Below, one piece after another: positions 46,655 to 55,452 of a stretch of DNA of 64,000 nucleotides (its first letter is position 1; each line of letters opens with the position of its first letter). Location: contig NZTP01000083.1 of assembly GCA_002696485.1 (NCBI GenBank), positions 1 to 64,000 of the forward strand. Direction: 5' to 3'. A program made the translations under genes and the position numbers. The notes under the pieces are model-generated. The model saw only the letters and a program-made list of their open reading frames with translations. It ran no database searches and was not told the DNA's origin. The DNA comes from Altibacter sp. GTDB taxonomy: Bacteria; Bacteroidota; Bacteroidia; Flavobacteriales; Flavobacteriaceae.

Positions 46655-46963
46655 ATGGCTGTAGACAGGTCCGAGACTGCTTACGGATATTACCTTGTGG
46701 ATCGGAGTTTCTTTAAAGCACAGCGTATATACAGCGCCAACCTGATGGTCTATGGCTTGTTGGAATCCTATATGTTCGAGGCGCCTCATGAAAAGGAGCA
46801 TATCTTTCAATACCTTTTTCATTTAGATGACTGGTTTGGCAGATTTGATTTCGAGGTGTCATCAAGGAATCCGGCTCCTGAAGACCACTTTGTGTTCGAA
46901 AGGATCGAAGGGGCAATAGCCTACCCAAAAGACTTTGTTTCAAATTTAAAAAGAAACGCATGA
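46655..46963 (+). CDS. Small protein of unknown function in the sugar module
   Basis: 102 residues from ATG 46655, 7 bp after the sugar transferase stop. An alternative ATG at 46631 would give 110 residues and overlap that gene by 17 bases; I cannot decide between them. I do not recognise the family. It is soluble, rich in Phe and Tyr, with short motifs ETAYGYYLVD and FHLDDWFGRFDFEVS. It overlaps the formyltransferase start by 4 bases (ATGA), so it is translated with that enzyme and probably supports amino-sugar processing. Confidence 0.62.
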   Translation: MAVDRSETAYGYYLVDRSFFKAQRIYSANLMVYGLLESYMFEAPHEKEHIFQYLFHLDDWFGRFDFEVSSRNPAPEDHFVFERIEGAIAYPKDFVSNLKRNA

Positions 46964-47718
46964 GATATGCATTTGCAGGGGATCGACAGATCGCCGTGAA
47001 CATTTTAAACTTGTTACTTGCAAAAGGACATAGACCCAAGGCTCTTTTAGTGACCAACGGAATACACGCCACACATAAACAGGAGCTGTGTTCCCTTGCC
47101 GGGCTTGATAAAGAAATGGTTTTTGAAGGAAAGGATTTTACCAATTCAGAGAATATTGAGAAGCTCAAAGCGCTTGCGCTTGACTATATTTTCGGAATTC
47201 ATTTTCCATATATTATTCCTTCTGAAGTACTAACAATACCGCGTATTGGGTTTTTAAACCTACATCCTGCATATCTGCCGTACAACAAAGGATGGCATAC
47301 GCCTTCCTGGGCCATTTTGGACGGCACACCCTATGGTGCAACACTGCATTTCATGTCCGTTGCATTGGACAAAGGGGATATTATTTATCAAGAAAAGTTG
47401 GAAGTGCTGCCTAATGATACGGCCAACTCACTGTATGAAAAGGTTCTTTTACTAGAAGAAAAAGTATTCCAAAAGGCATTACCGGAGCTGGAATCTTTGC
47501 GCCCGAATCGTGAAGGTCAAACCGAAAAGGGTTCGGCGCATACAAAAAAGGACCTGAAAGCAAAACAGGAACTGGAGCTGGACGAACCTACCACCGCAGG
47601 AGACCTTATTGATAGACTACGGGCTCTTACTACCAATACTTGGGAAGAAGCAGCTTATTTTAAAAAGGACGGCAAAAAATACAAAGTGCAAATAGTTATT
47701 CAAGAAACAGAAGAATGA
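46960..47718 (+). CDS. Sugar N-formyltransferase
   Basis: 252 residues, in the N10-formyl-THF-dependent formyltransferase fold. The catalytic signature is NLHPAYLPYNKG (Asn, His) with WAILDGTPYGATLHFM and VALDKGDII (Asp). It lacks the tRNA-binding C domain of methionyl-tRNA formyltransferase. Next to a PLP aminotransferase and a 4,6-dehydratase, this fits the QdtF/FdtF type, which formylates a 4-amino (or 3-amino) sugar nucleotide. It overlaps both neighbours by 4 bases. Confidence 0.88.
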   Translation: MRYAFAGDRQIAVNILNLLLAKGHRPKALLVTNGIHATHKQELCSLAGLDKEMVFEGKDFTNSENIEKLKALALDYIFGIHFPYIIPSEVLTIPRIGFLNLHPAYLPYNKGWHTPSWAILDGTPYGATLHFMSVALDKGDIIYQEKLEVLPNDTANSLYEKVLLLEEKVFQKALPELESLRPNREGQTEKGSAHTKKDLKAKQELELDEPTTAGDLIDRLRALTTNTWEEAAYFKKDGKKYKVQIVIQETEE

Positions 47719-48848
47719 AACCTGAAAAAATATGGCTTTCGTCTCCGCATATGGGGGGCAAGGAATTCGAATATGTGCAAGAAGCGTTTGCATCCAACTG
47801 GGTGGCTCCCTTGGGTCCCAATGTGAACGGATTTGAAGCATCCCTTGAAGCGTATCTCGGCCAAGGCAGTCATATTGCAGCCCTGAGTTCCGGTACAGCC
47901 GCGATCCACTTGGCGCTTATTCTTTTAGGTGTGGAGCGGGGCGACGAAGTGCTGTGTCAAAGCTTGACCTTCTCGGCTTCAGCGAACCCGATCGTCTATC
48001 AGGGTGCAACGCCCGTTTTTATAGATAGTGAACCGGATACCTGGAACATCTGCCCAAGTCATCTGGAAACGGCAATCAAGGATCGAATCGCAAAAGGCAA
48101 GAAACCCAAAGCGATCATAGCAGTACATCTCTACGGTATGCCTTTTAAAGTGAATGAAGTGATGGCAGTGGCCGAAAGGTATGAGATCCCCGTGATCGAG
48201 GATAGTGCCGAAGCGTTGGGAAGTAGCTATAACGGACAAAAATGCGGGACATTCGGTGCTATTGGAATCCTTTCCTTCAATGGTAATAAGATCATCACGA
48301 CCTCCGGGGGTGGGGCATTGGTCTCAAAGAACGAAAAAATAAAGGAAAAAGCGATCTTTTTGGCCACACAGGCGAGGGATGAAGCACCGCACTACCAACA
48401 CAGCGAGATAGGCTATAATTACCGACTTAGTAATATTTCGGCGGGGATCGGTCGCGGACAAATGGAAGTGTTGGACGAGCATGTGCAGTTACGCCGAAAG
48501 ATGCATGACTTCTATAAATTAGTATTCGAGGACCGGGAGGGTATTTCAGTTTTTTCTGAACCTTCAGATATGCTGTTTTCTAATCATTGGCTTAGTTGCA
48601 TCACAGTAGACGCTACTCGTGCCGGGATTTCTTCCGAAGCGATCCGGGAAGCCTTGGCTCAAGATAATATCGAATCCCGCACGCTTTGGAAACCTATGCA
48701 CCTGCAACCTGTATATTGGGACGCACCCTATTATGGTGCAAAGATTTCTGAAACTCTTTTCCAACAGGGACTATGTCTTCCTTCGGGCTCGAATCTTACA
48801 GATACGGACCGTGAAAGGATATGTGCTGTTTTAGAAAAATGTAAGTAG
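47715..48848 (+). CDS. DegT/DnrJ/EryC1/StrS-family sugar aminotransferase
   Basis: 377 residues. It is a PLP enzyme; the internal aldimine lysine is in FNGNKIITTSGGG, and ALSSGTAAIHLAL, EDSAEALG and the C-terminal substrate region complete the family pattern. It converts a 4-keto sugar nucleotide to the 4-amino sugar, as PglE does in bacillosamine synthesis. It works between the dehydratase (48891) and the formyltransferase (46960). ATGA overlap on its 5' side. Confidence 0.94.
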   Translation: MKPEKIWLSSPHMGGKEFEYVQEAFASNWVAPLGPNVNGFEASLEAYLGQGSHIAALSSGTAAIHLALILLGVERGDEVLCQSLTFSASANPIVYQGATPVFIDSEPDTWNICPSHLETAIKDRIAKGKKPKAIIAVHLYGMPFKVNEVMAVAERYEIPVIEDSAEALGSSYNGQKCGTFGAIGILSFNGNKIITTSGGGALVSKNEKIKEKAIFLATQARDEAPHYQHSEIGYNYRLSNISAGIGRGQMEVLDEHVQLRRKMHDFYKLVFEDREGISVFSEPSDMLFSNHWLSCITVDATRAGISSEAIREALAQDNIESRTLWKPMHLQPVYWDAPYYGAKISETLFQQGLCLPSGSNLTDTDRERICAVLEKCK

Positions 48849-48856
48849 ATTATAGT

Positions 48857-48864
48857 TATATTTG
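48857..48864 (+). promoter_or_regulatory. -7 element TATATTTG before the dehydratase gene
   Basis: TATATTTG fits TAnnTTTG and lies 26 bases upstream of ATG 48891, in the only sizeable gap of the module. It may allow separate transcription of the dehydratase. Confidence 0.5.
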
Positions 48865-48890
48865 TCTGACTCCCAGTCTTATTAAAACCT

Positions 48891-50849
48891 ATGAAACAAA
48901 TTTTCAAACAATTTTATATTGGGGACAATAAAATAAAACTCCTCGATCAACGGTATTTACCCCGCTGGATCGTTATAGCGATCGATACTTGTATTGGGAT
49001 ACTTTCATTGTTTTTAACCTTCTTTATTCTTCTGGGAACACCCATACAATTTTTGGAAGTGATCCCCGTACCATGGCAAGCCGGGGCCATCCTGGCAGTC
49101 AATGTGTTATTCTTTTTTGTCTATAAGACCTATTCGGGGATCATTCGGCACTCGACCTTTACCGACATTTTGAAATTGGCGTTCTCATCTTTCTCTACCA
49201 TGCTGTCAGTGCTTATTTTTAACGGCATGCATGCCTTGGTTTCAGAAGAAGGTAAGGTATTCTTGACAACTTCTGTCTTGTTATACGGATTGCTTTCTTT
49301 TACATTAATGCTGCTCTTTCGGGTCGCTGTAAAGGAAAGCTATCAGTTCCTGCGAAGCTCTGCCAGCGGAAGCCTTAAAAAGCGGGTGGCGATTATCGGA
49401 TTAGACGATCATACCATCTCGCTGGGGAAAGCCATCACCACCGAATCGCATCTGCCGTTTCAATTAATGGGGTTCATTACCGAGAAGCGAGATTCAAAAC
49501 GTCTTAAAATTCTGGGGAAACCAATCATTCCTATTAAGAATAGTTTTGCCGAAACGCTTACACAACTTGATCTGGATGGTGTGATTATTATCAGTGGTGC
49601 CCTTCCGGGTAAAATAAAGAATGAGATCATTGAAGTGTGTATTGCTCATAACAAACAGGTATTTAACGTGCCTAATATGGAAACGTGGAATAAGAAAGAG
49701 GATATTCAAAATCAAATTCGCCCCATTGAGATCGAAGATCTCTTGGAACGTACACCCATCGAGATCGATAATGAGCTCATTAGGAACGATCTCTTCGGAA
49801 AGACGATCCTGGTCACAGGCGGAGCAGGTTCTATTGGAAGCGAGATCGTAAAGCAAGTAGCCGAATTCGAACCGGAACAGATCATCATATTGGATCAGGC
49901 CGAATCGGCATTGCATGAATTGGAGATCTACCTGCAACTCAATTATCCGAAGCTTAATTTTATTACCGAATTGGCAGACATTAGCAATATGTATCGCATG
50001 GGACTGCTGTTCTCTAAATACAGTTTTAACATCATCTATCATGCAGCAGCCTACAAACATGTGCCGCTTATAGAACGAAACCCGCATGAGGCGATCTATG
50101 TAAATATCCTAGGGACTGTAAACCTTTCCATTTTGGCGTTAAACCACGATATCGATAAGTTTGTGATGGTCTCTACAGATAAAGCGGTCAACCCAACCAA
50201 TGTGATGGGGGCTTCCAAAAGAGCGGCAGAGATGTATGTACAATCCCTCCAGAATGAGAAAGGGGTCCGTACACGTTTTATCACGACCCGTTTCGGCAAT
50301 GTGCTGGGCTCAAGCGGATCGGTCATTCCGCATTTCAGAAAACAGATTTCACAAGGAGGGCCGGTTACCGTAACCCATCGCGATATTATTCGTTATTTTA
50401 TGACCATCCCCGAAGCCTGTCAGTTGGTATTGCAGGCGGGTACCATGGGCAACGGCGGGGAGATCTATGTGTTCGATATGGGGAAACCGGTGAAGATCCT
50501 GGACCTGGCAGAACGTATGATTCGTTTATCGGGTCTTGAGCCGTATGTGGATATCGATATCAAGATCACGGGATTGCGACCGGGTGAAAAATTGTTCGAA
50601 GAATTGTTGAACGATACATCTACCTCCATGCCTACACACCACCCAAAGATCATGATCACAAAGGTACCCGTGGTTCGCTTCGAAGAATTTAAGGCCCAGG
50701 TAAAACAAATTGTCAAAACCGCTACTAAACGTAAAGATGAAAAGGTGGTAAAACTCTTAAAGGAAATGGTACCGGAATTTAAGAGTGAAAATTCCCAATT
50801 TGAATCCTTGGATGGTCCTAAAGATGTTCAATTGCATAAAGTACCGTAA
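48891..50849 (+). CDS. PglF/WbpM-type UDP-N-acetylglucosamine 4,6-dehydratase
   Basis: 652 residues. Four hydrophobic helices fill the N-terminal ~150 residues (inner membrane anchor), then a Rossmann-like domain, then a short-chain dehydrogenase domain with VTGGAGSIGSE (NAD(P) loop). The catalytic block is STDKAVNPTNVMGASKR, as in WbpM, FlaA1 and PglF. It makes UDP-4-keto-6-deoxy-HexNAc. Length matches the long membrane-bound type. It provides the substrate for the aminotransferase upstream. A paralogous use in O-antigen or flagellin glycosylation is not supported by the context. Confidence 0.94.
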   Translation: MKQIFKQFYIGDNKIKLLDQRYLPRWIVIAIDTCIGILSLFLTFFILLGTPIQFLEVIPVPWQAGAILAVNVLFFFVYKTYSGIIRHSTFTDILKLAFSSFSTMLSVLIFNGMHALVSEEGKVFLTTSVLLYGLLSFTLMLLFRVAVKESYQFLRSSASGSLKKRVAIIGLDDHTISLGKAITTESHLPFQLMGFITEKRDSKRLKILGKPIIPIKNSFAETLTQLDLDGVIIISGALPGKIKNEIIEVCIAHNKQVFNVPNMETWNKKEDIQNQIRPIEIEDLLERTPIEIDNELIRNDLFGKTILVTGGAGSIGSEIVKQVAEFEPEQIIILDQAESALHELEIYLQLNYPKLNFITELADISNMYRMGLLFSKYSFNIIYHAAAYKHVPLIERNPHEAIYVNILGTVNLSILALNHDIDKFVMVSTDKAVNPTNVMGASKRAAEMYVQSLQNEKGVRTRFITTRFGNVLGSSGSVIPHFRKQISQGGPVTVTHRDIIRYFMTIPEACQLVLQAGTMGNGGEIYVFDMGKPVKILDLAERMIRLSGLEPYVDIDIKITGLRPGEKLFEELLNDTSTSMPTHHPKIMITKVPVVRFEEFKAQVKQIVKTATKRKDEKVVKLLKEMVPEFKSENSQFESLDGPKDVQLHKVP

Positions 50850-50888
50850 CAGGGTGAAGGTTTCTAAAGTACGTTCTATTTATTACCT

Positions 50889-50896
50889 TATATTTG
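50889..50896 (+). promoter_or_regulatory. -7 element TATATTTG for the export genes
   Basis: TATATTTG fits TAnnTTTG and ends 17 bases before the ATG at 50914. It marks the start of the export sub-operon and supports the ATG at 50914 against longer starts. Confidence 0.55.
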
Positions 50897-50913
50897 CATC
50901 ATTAAGATACCGC

Positions 50914-51669
50914 ATGAAAAAAGTAGTTTTACTCATTCTTTCCTTGGCAAGTCTCATGTCTTGCGCTACCAAGAAGCAAATTCTTTATTTTCAGGATGCC
51001 GAAACCATGGATCAGGCAGCGATCCAAGAGACATTTGAACCGATTATTGAACCCAACGATATTTTACATATTTCCATCTCTTCTATCGACAATGAGGTAG
51101 TAAAACCGTTCGAGCGTGTTACGGGTCTTGAGAACAATGTAGGGAACAGCAATCCGGGATTACAGGGGTATTTGGTGGATGCCGAAGGGATGATCCGGTT
51201 TCCGGTCTTGGGAGATGTTTCGGTGGCAGGGAAGACTCGGGGAGAAGTGCAAACAATTTTAAAGGAAAAGCTTTCAGAATATATAAAGGACGTGGTTGTG
51301 GATGTTCGTATCATGAATTTTAAGATCACCGTACTGGGCCAAGTGAACAATCCGGGGGTCTATGCGGTAAAGGATGAACGAATCACCTTGCCGGAAGCGA
51401 TTGGATTGGCGGGTGATTTTACCTTGGACGGCAATAGAAATGAAGTGGTGATCATTCGTGAGAACGACGGAAAACGCATTGTAGGACGCGTGGACTTTAC
51501 CCAAACCGACTTTTTTAACAGCCGCTTCTATTTTCTAAAACAGAATGATGTGGTCTATGTGGAGCCCTCTTTAAAAGGAGTAAAGAAATCCGGATTTCTG
51601 CCGGACATTCCGGCCTTGTTGTCGCTGGTAACTGTGGTGTTGAGCACCGTGATCATCTTAACTCGATAA
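50914..51669 (+). CDS. Wza-type polysaccharide export lipoprotein
   Basis: 251 residues from ATG 50914; in-frame starts up to 50785 lie upstream of the promoter and overlap the dehydratase. Lipobox SLMSC. A polysaccharide biosynthesis/export domain (EPNDILHISISS, GYLVDAEGMIRFPVLGDV) is followed by an SLBB-type domain (VTVLGQVNNPGVY, then ITLPEAIGLAG). It is the outer-membrane exporter. The C-terminal hydrophobic helix LLSLVTVVLSTVIIL suggests an extra membrane contact, common in Bacteroidota Wza. 9 bp before wzc. Confidence 0.92.
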   Translation: MKKVVLLILSLASLMSCATKKQILYFQDAETMDQAAIQETFEPIIEPNDILHISISSIDNEVVKPFERVTGLENNVGNSNPGLQGYLVDAEGMIRFPVLGDVSVAGKTRGEVQTILKEKLSEYIKDVVVDVRIMNFKITVLGQVNNPGVYAVKDERITLPEAIGLAGDFTLDGNRNEVVIIRENDGKRIVGRVDFTQTDFFNSRFYFLKQNDVVYVEPSLKGVKKSGFLPDIPALLSLVTVVLSTVIILTR

Positions 51670-51678
51670 GGAAGCTAT

Positions 51679-54063
51679 ATGAACACACCCATGAACAATT
51701 CCGAAGCAAAAGAAACATCCCTTAGAGAGCTGGTCGAAAAGTACCTGCGACACTGGTATTGGTTTGTATTAGGAGTGATCATAGCCTTGGCGTTGGCGTT
51801 TATCTACTTGCGATACACAACGCCTTCGTATGCAACGCATGCGACGGTGATTATCAAAGACGAACGCAGCGGTGGCGGTCCTTCGGAATTGGCGGCCTTT
51901 GCCGATCTTGGCGGATTCTTCTCAAAGTTCAATAACAGTAAGATCGAGAATGAATTGGCGATCTTCAATTCAAAACGCATCATATCCGATGTGGTTCGGG
52001 AACTGGACCTCAATATTACCTATCAGTCTTTGGGAACCGTGAAGGCTTCCGAACTCTACAAATACAAACCCTTTACGGTGCAGTATTTATCTTTCTCAGA
52101 CAGTACCCGTACAAATCCGGTGCCTACACTTATTTTCGAAATTAAGTCCAGTACCCAATATGCTGTCGAAACGCAATCTGGGGCTATGCAGGGAACCCAT
52201 ACGTTTGGGGAGCGGGTCTCGTTACCCTTCGGAGACATTACCGTACTTCCTAATTTAGAGAATGTTTCTATTTTTGAAAGCTTTATCGATAAGCAGATAT
52301 CTGTAACCTATCGCCCCGTTGAAGCAGTGGCTTTGGCGTACCAGCAGCGTATCACGGTCGCCAACGATATCAAGAACAGCAATGTGGTGAATGTGCGCTT
52401 GCAATCACCGGTTCCTGAAAAGGCCGAGGATTTTATCAACGAGCTTATTTTTCAGTACAACAAGGACGCGATCAACGACCAGAATCAGGTAGCACAAAAG
52501 ACTTCCAATTTTATCGATTCCCGTCTCGAGATCATCACCCGCGAACTGGATTCCGTAGAACGAAACAAAGAACAATTTAAGAGTAGCAATCGCTTGACCG
52601 ATATCGAGACCGAAGCACAGATCATTCTGCAAAATGCCAGCGAATACAACAACCGCCAGTCGGGGATCGCTACCCAACTCGAACTAGCGAACACCATGAT
52701 CGACTATATGGAAAGCTCTTCCACCAACGATCTTTTGCCTTCCAATATTGGGTTGGACGGACAAGAAGTAGGGGAGGCAGTCAACAACTACAATCAGTTG
52801 ATCCTGCAACGAAACAAATTGTTAAAGACTTCCACCGCCAAGAACCCTATTGTGGTGAATGTGAACAACCAGATCGAGCAGATACGCGAGAGCATACTTA
52901 GCAGTTTGAAGAATACCAGCAATGCGCTAAAGGTGTCCATGCGCGACCTCAATTATCAGGAAGCTGCGCTCAATTCTAAGATTGCACAAGTGCCTACAAA
53001 GGAAAAACTGTACAGAGGCATCGAGCGTCAGCAAACCATTAAAGAACAATTATACCTCTTTTTACTGCAGCAACGGGAAGAGGCTTCTATATCCTTGGCA
53101 GTCACGGCTCCCAAGGCCAAGATCGTGGACCTGGCATACAGCAGTAAGGCCCCGGTCGCTCCTAACCGACCGCTTATTTATATGGGCGCCTTATTGGCAG
53201 GCTTGTTGGTTCCTTTTATAGGAGTCTACGGAAGCTTCTTGCTGAACACAAAGGTGGCGAACCGTCGCGATGTGGAACGGGCACTTAAAGATACGCCTTT
53301 GATCGGGGAGATCCCTAAGCTGAAAAAGAGCGATGACGAACTCATTCAGCACAACGACCGTAGTATTCTGGCCGAATCTTTCCGCATTCTGCGTACCAAC
53401 CTGCAATATTTGTTTGTGAGTAAGGAGAAGGGTACTGCGGAGACCAAGACCGTTTTTGTTACGTCAACCATTAAAGGAGAGGGAAAGACCTTTGTTGCTT
53501 TTAACTTGGCGCTTACGCTTGCCCTTACCGGGAAGAAAGTAGTATTGTTAGGGGCCGATATCAGAAATCCGCAGCTACACCGATACCTTCCTGAAGCATT
53601 TCGAAAGAACAAAGGACTTACCGAATACATTATAGACCCATCACTTACGGCCAAAGAATTGGCGTCGCAAAGTGAATACAATCCAAACCTCAGTATCGTG
53701 CTATCGGGGGTGATCCCTCCCAATCCTGCCGAATTGCTTATGCAGGAACGTACCACAAAGATATTTGATGAACTGAGTGCCGATTTCGACTATATTATTG
53801 TCGATACGGCACCTTCCATGTTGGTAACGGATACCATTCTTATCAATAAGATGGCCGATATCATGCTATATGTGGTGCGGGCGGGCTATACAGACAAACG
53901 ACTGCTGGAGTTCCCTAAGGATGCCATGAACGATGGTCGCCTGTCCAACATGGCCGTGGTCCTTAACAATGTGACCATGAGCAATTTTGGCTACGGAAAC
54001 AAATACGGGTATACGTATTCCAACGAAAAAAGATCCCTGCGCGATCGTATGTTGCGAAGGTAG
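51679..54063 (+). CDS. Wzc-type chain-length regulator with tyrosine kinase domain
   Basis: 794 residues. Membrane helix ~29-48 and a second near 505-530 flank a long periplasmic, partly coiled-coil Wzz domain (~50-500). The C-terminal BY-kinase domain has Walker A STIKGEGKT, Walker A' LLGADIRNPQ and Walker B YIIVDTAPS. The tail is tyrosine-rich (NFGYGNKYGYTYS) for autophosphorylation. It works with Wza in export and with Wzy in length control. No Wzb-type phosphatase gene is next to it. Start at ATG 51679; a second ATG at 51691 is possible. Confidence 0.95.
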   Translation: MNTPMNNSEAKETSLRELVEKYLRHWYWFVLGVIIALALAFIYLRYTTPSYATHATVIIKDERSGGGPSELAAFADLGGFFSKFNNSKIENELAIFNSKRIISDVVRELDLNITYQSLGTVKASELYKYKPFTVQYLSFSDSTRTNPVPTLIFEIKSSTQYAVETQSGAMQGTHTFGERVSLPFGDITVLPNLENVSIFESFIDKQISVTYRPVEAVALAYQQRITVANDIKNSNVVNVRLQSPVPEKAEDFINELIFQYNKDAINDQNQVAQKTSNFIDSRLEIITRELDSVERNKEQFKSSNRLTDIETEAQIILQNASEYNNRQSGIATQLELANTMIDYMESSSTNDLLPSNIGLDGQEVGEAVNNYNQLILQRNKLLKTSTAKNPIVVNVNNQIEQIRESILSSLKNTSNALKVSMRDLNYQEAALNSKIAQVPTKEKLYRGIERQQTIKEQLYLFLLQQREEASISLAVTAPKAKIVDLAYSSKAPVAPNRPLIYMGALLAGLLVPFIGVYGSFLLNTKVANRRDVERALKDTPLIGEIPKLKKSDDELIQHNDRSILAESFRILRTNLQYLFVSKEKGTAETKTVFVTSTIKGEGKTFVAFNLALTLALTGKKVVLLGADIRNPQLHRYLPEAFRKNKGLTEYIIDPSLTAKELASQSEYNPNLSIVLSGVIPPNPAELLMQERTTKIFDELSADFDYIIVDTAPSMLVTDTILINKMADIMLYVVRAGYTDKRLLEFPKDAMNDGRLSNMAVVLNNVTMSNFGYGNKYGYTYSNEKRSLRDRMLRR

Positions 54064-54096
54064 TATAAACACTATGGATCTAAAACAACCCCACTC

Positions 54097-55452
54097 ATGA
54101 AGTCTCACCTTATCGTGCTTTTTCTACTTTTGGGTGGTATAGGAATTGCTCAGGAACTTGATTACAACGGAAGCATCGAAGCGACCGGCGCTTTTTCGAA
54201 CGAAGAGGAACTTCCATTCTGGTTTTACACCAATACGAATACAGCACTAAACGCTGAAACCAATATTTCAGGGACAGCGAGCTTTCAAGCGGTGTATTCC
54301 TTCGAGAATTCATCCATAGGAGCAGGCGTAGCCGCATTCTACCGGGATGGCGTTTCAGACGCGTTTCAGCGACGTGACATGTATGTTTCTTTTGAAAACT
54401 CCTTTTTAAAAGCCACGCTGGGTGCGAAAAAGAGAGAGGCCGCTCGCAACGGATTGTCAACAACTCATGAGAACTTTCTTTGGTCTCAGAATGCACGTCC
54501 GCTGCCGGGAATACGTCTGGAGGCTAACGACCCTATACGTTTGTCGAATACCTTTGCTTTGGATTGGGGCATTGCACACTATCAATTGAACGACGATCGC
54601 TACGTACAGGATACACGAGTTCATTACAAACGGCTGGGATTGATCACCTCGATTACCGAACGCAACACGATCACGGCACGTATCCAGCATGTCGCTCAGT
54701 GGGGTGGCACTTCCCCCGTCTATGGAGACTTTCCAGATGGATTAGATACTTTTTTCGATGTGTTCATAGCCAAAAAAAGAACCATTACGGTCAACGGTAC
54801 CCAACTTAACAACGCAGTGGGCAATCATTTAGGAACCTATTACTTAGAATTCGAACGTAGTTTAGATAGGGGTACGTTTACGGTGTACCATGAGCATCCC
54901 TTTGAAGATGGTTCGGGAACACGATGGGCCAATTTTCCGGACGGTATTTGGGGAGTGATGTATACTACCAAAGCACAGGGATGGATTTCTTCGATACTCT
55001 ATGAATATGTGGATACATCCGATCAAAGTGGGGATACCGGCGATAGTGCGGTTGACAATTATTTTACGAATAATTTATACCGAAGTGGCTGGAGCTATGA
55101 TCAAACCACGATCGGTTTCCCTTTTATTATCTATGACCCCACCATCCCTGTTACCGAAACAACGTCGCCTTTGCGCAACAACAGGGTAAAAGTACATCAC
55201 TTGGGGGTGGCGGGAGCTTATAAAAACTTTGATTGGATGATCAAGTCATCATACGCTACGCTTCTGGGAAACTATCGGGCACCTATCGATCCGCCGGTAA
55301 AGAATTGGTACAACAGTATTACACTTACGTATAATACACAAAGGTTTGGGTCTTTCATCCTTCAAGGCGGTTTAGATAGAAGCAATACACTTCCCACGGT
55401 AGTAGGAGGCGGACTCACATACCGGTATCGTTTTAGCTCCCAAAAGCCATGA
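54097..55452 (+). CDS. Wzi-like capsule assembly outer-membrane barrel
   Basis: 451 residues with an N-terminal signal peptide ending near GIAQ. The body shows alternating beta strands with aromatic residues (for example AFYRDGVSDAFQRRDMYVSFE), as in the capsule assembly Wzi family that anchors capsule to the outer membrane. It lies 33 bp after wzc. Its stop overlaps the FAD oxidoreductase start as ATGA. This argues for a capsule-like cell-associated polymer rather than only free slime. Confidence 0.88.
   Translation: MKSHLIVLFLLLGGIGIAQELDYNGSIEATGAFSNEEELPFWFYTNTNTALNAETNISGTASFQAVYSFENSSIGAGVAAFYRDGVSDAFQRRDMYVSFENSFLKATLGAKKREAARNGLSTTHENFLWSQNARPLPGIRLEANDPIRLSNTFALDWGIAHYQLNDDRYVQDTRVHYKRLGLITSITERNTITARIQHVAQWGGTSPVYGDFPDGLDTFFDVFIAKKRTITVNGTQLNNAVGNHLGTYYLEFERSLDRGTFTVYHEHPFEDGSGTRWANFPDGIWGVMYTTKAQGWISSILYEYVDTSDQSGDTGDSAVDNYFTNNLYRSGWSYDQTTIGFPFIIYDPTIPVTETTSPLRNNRVKVHHLGVAGAYKNFDWMIKSSYATLLGNYRAPIDPPVKNWYNSITLTYNTQRFGSFILQGGLDRSNTLPTVVGGGLTYRYRFSSQKP

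Noticed and set aside
49494-50087. 197-residue open frame on the minus strand
   Set aside because: Antisense to the dehydratase gene with its conserved NAD and catalytic motifs.
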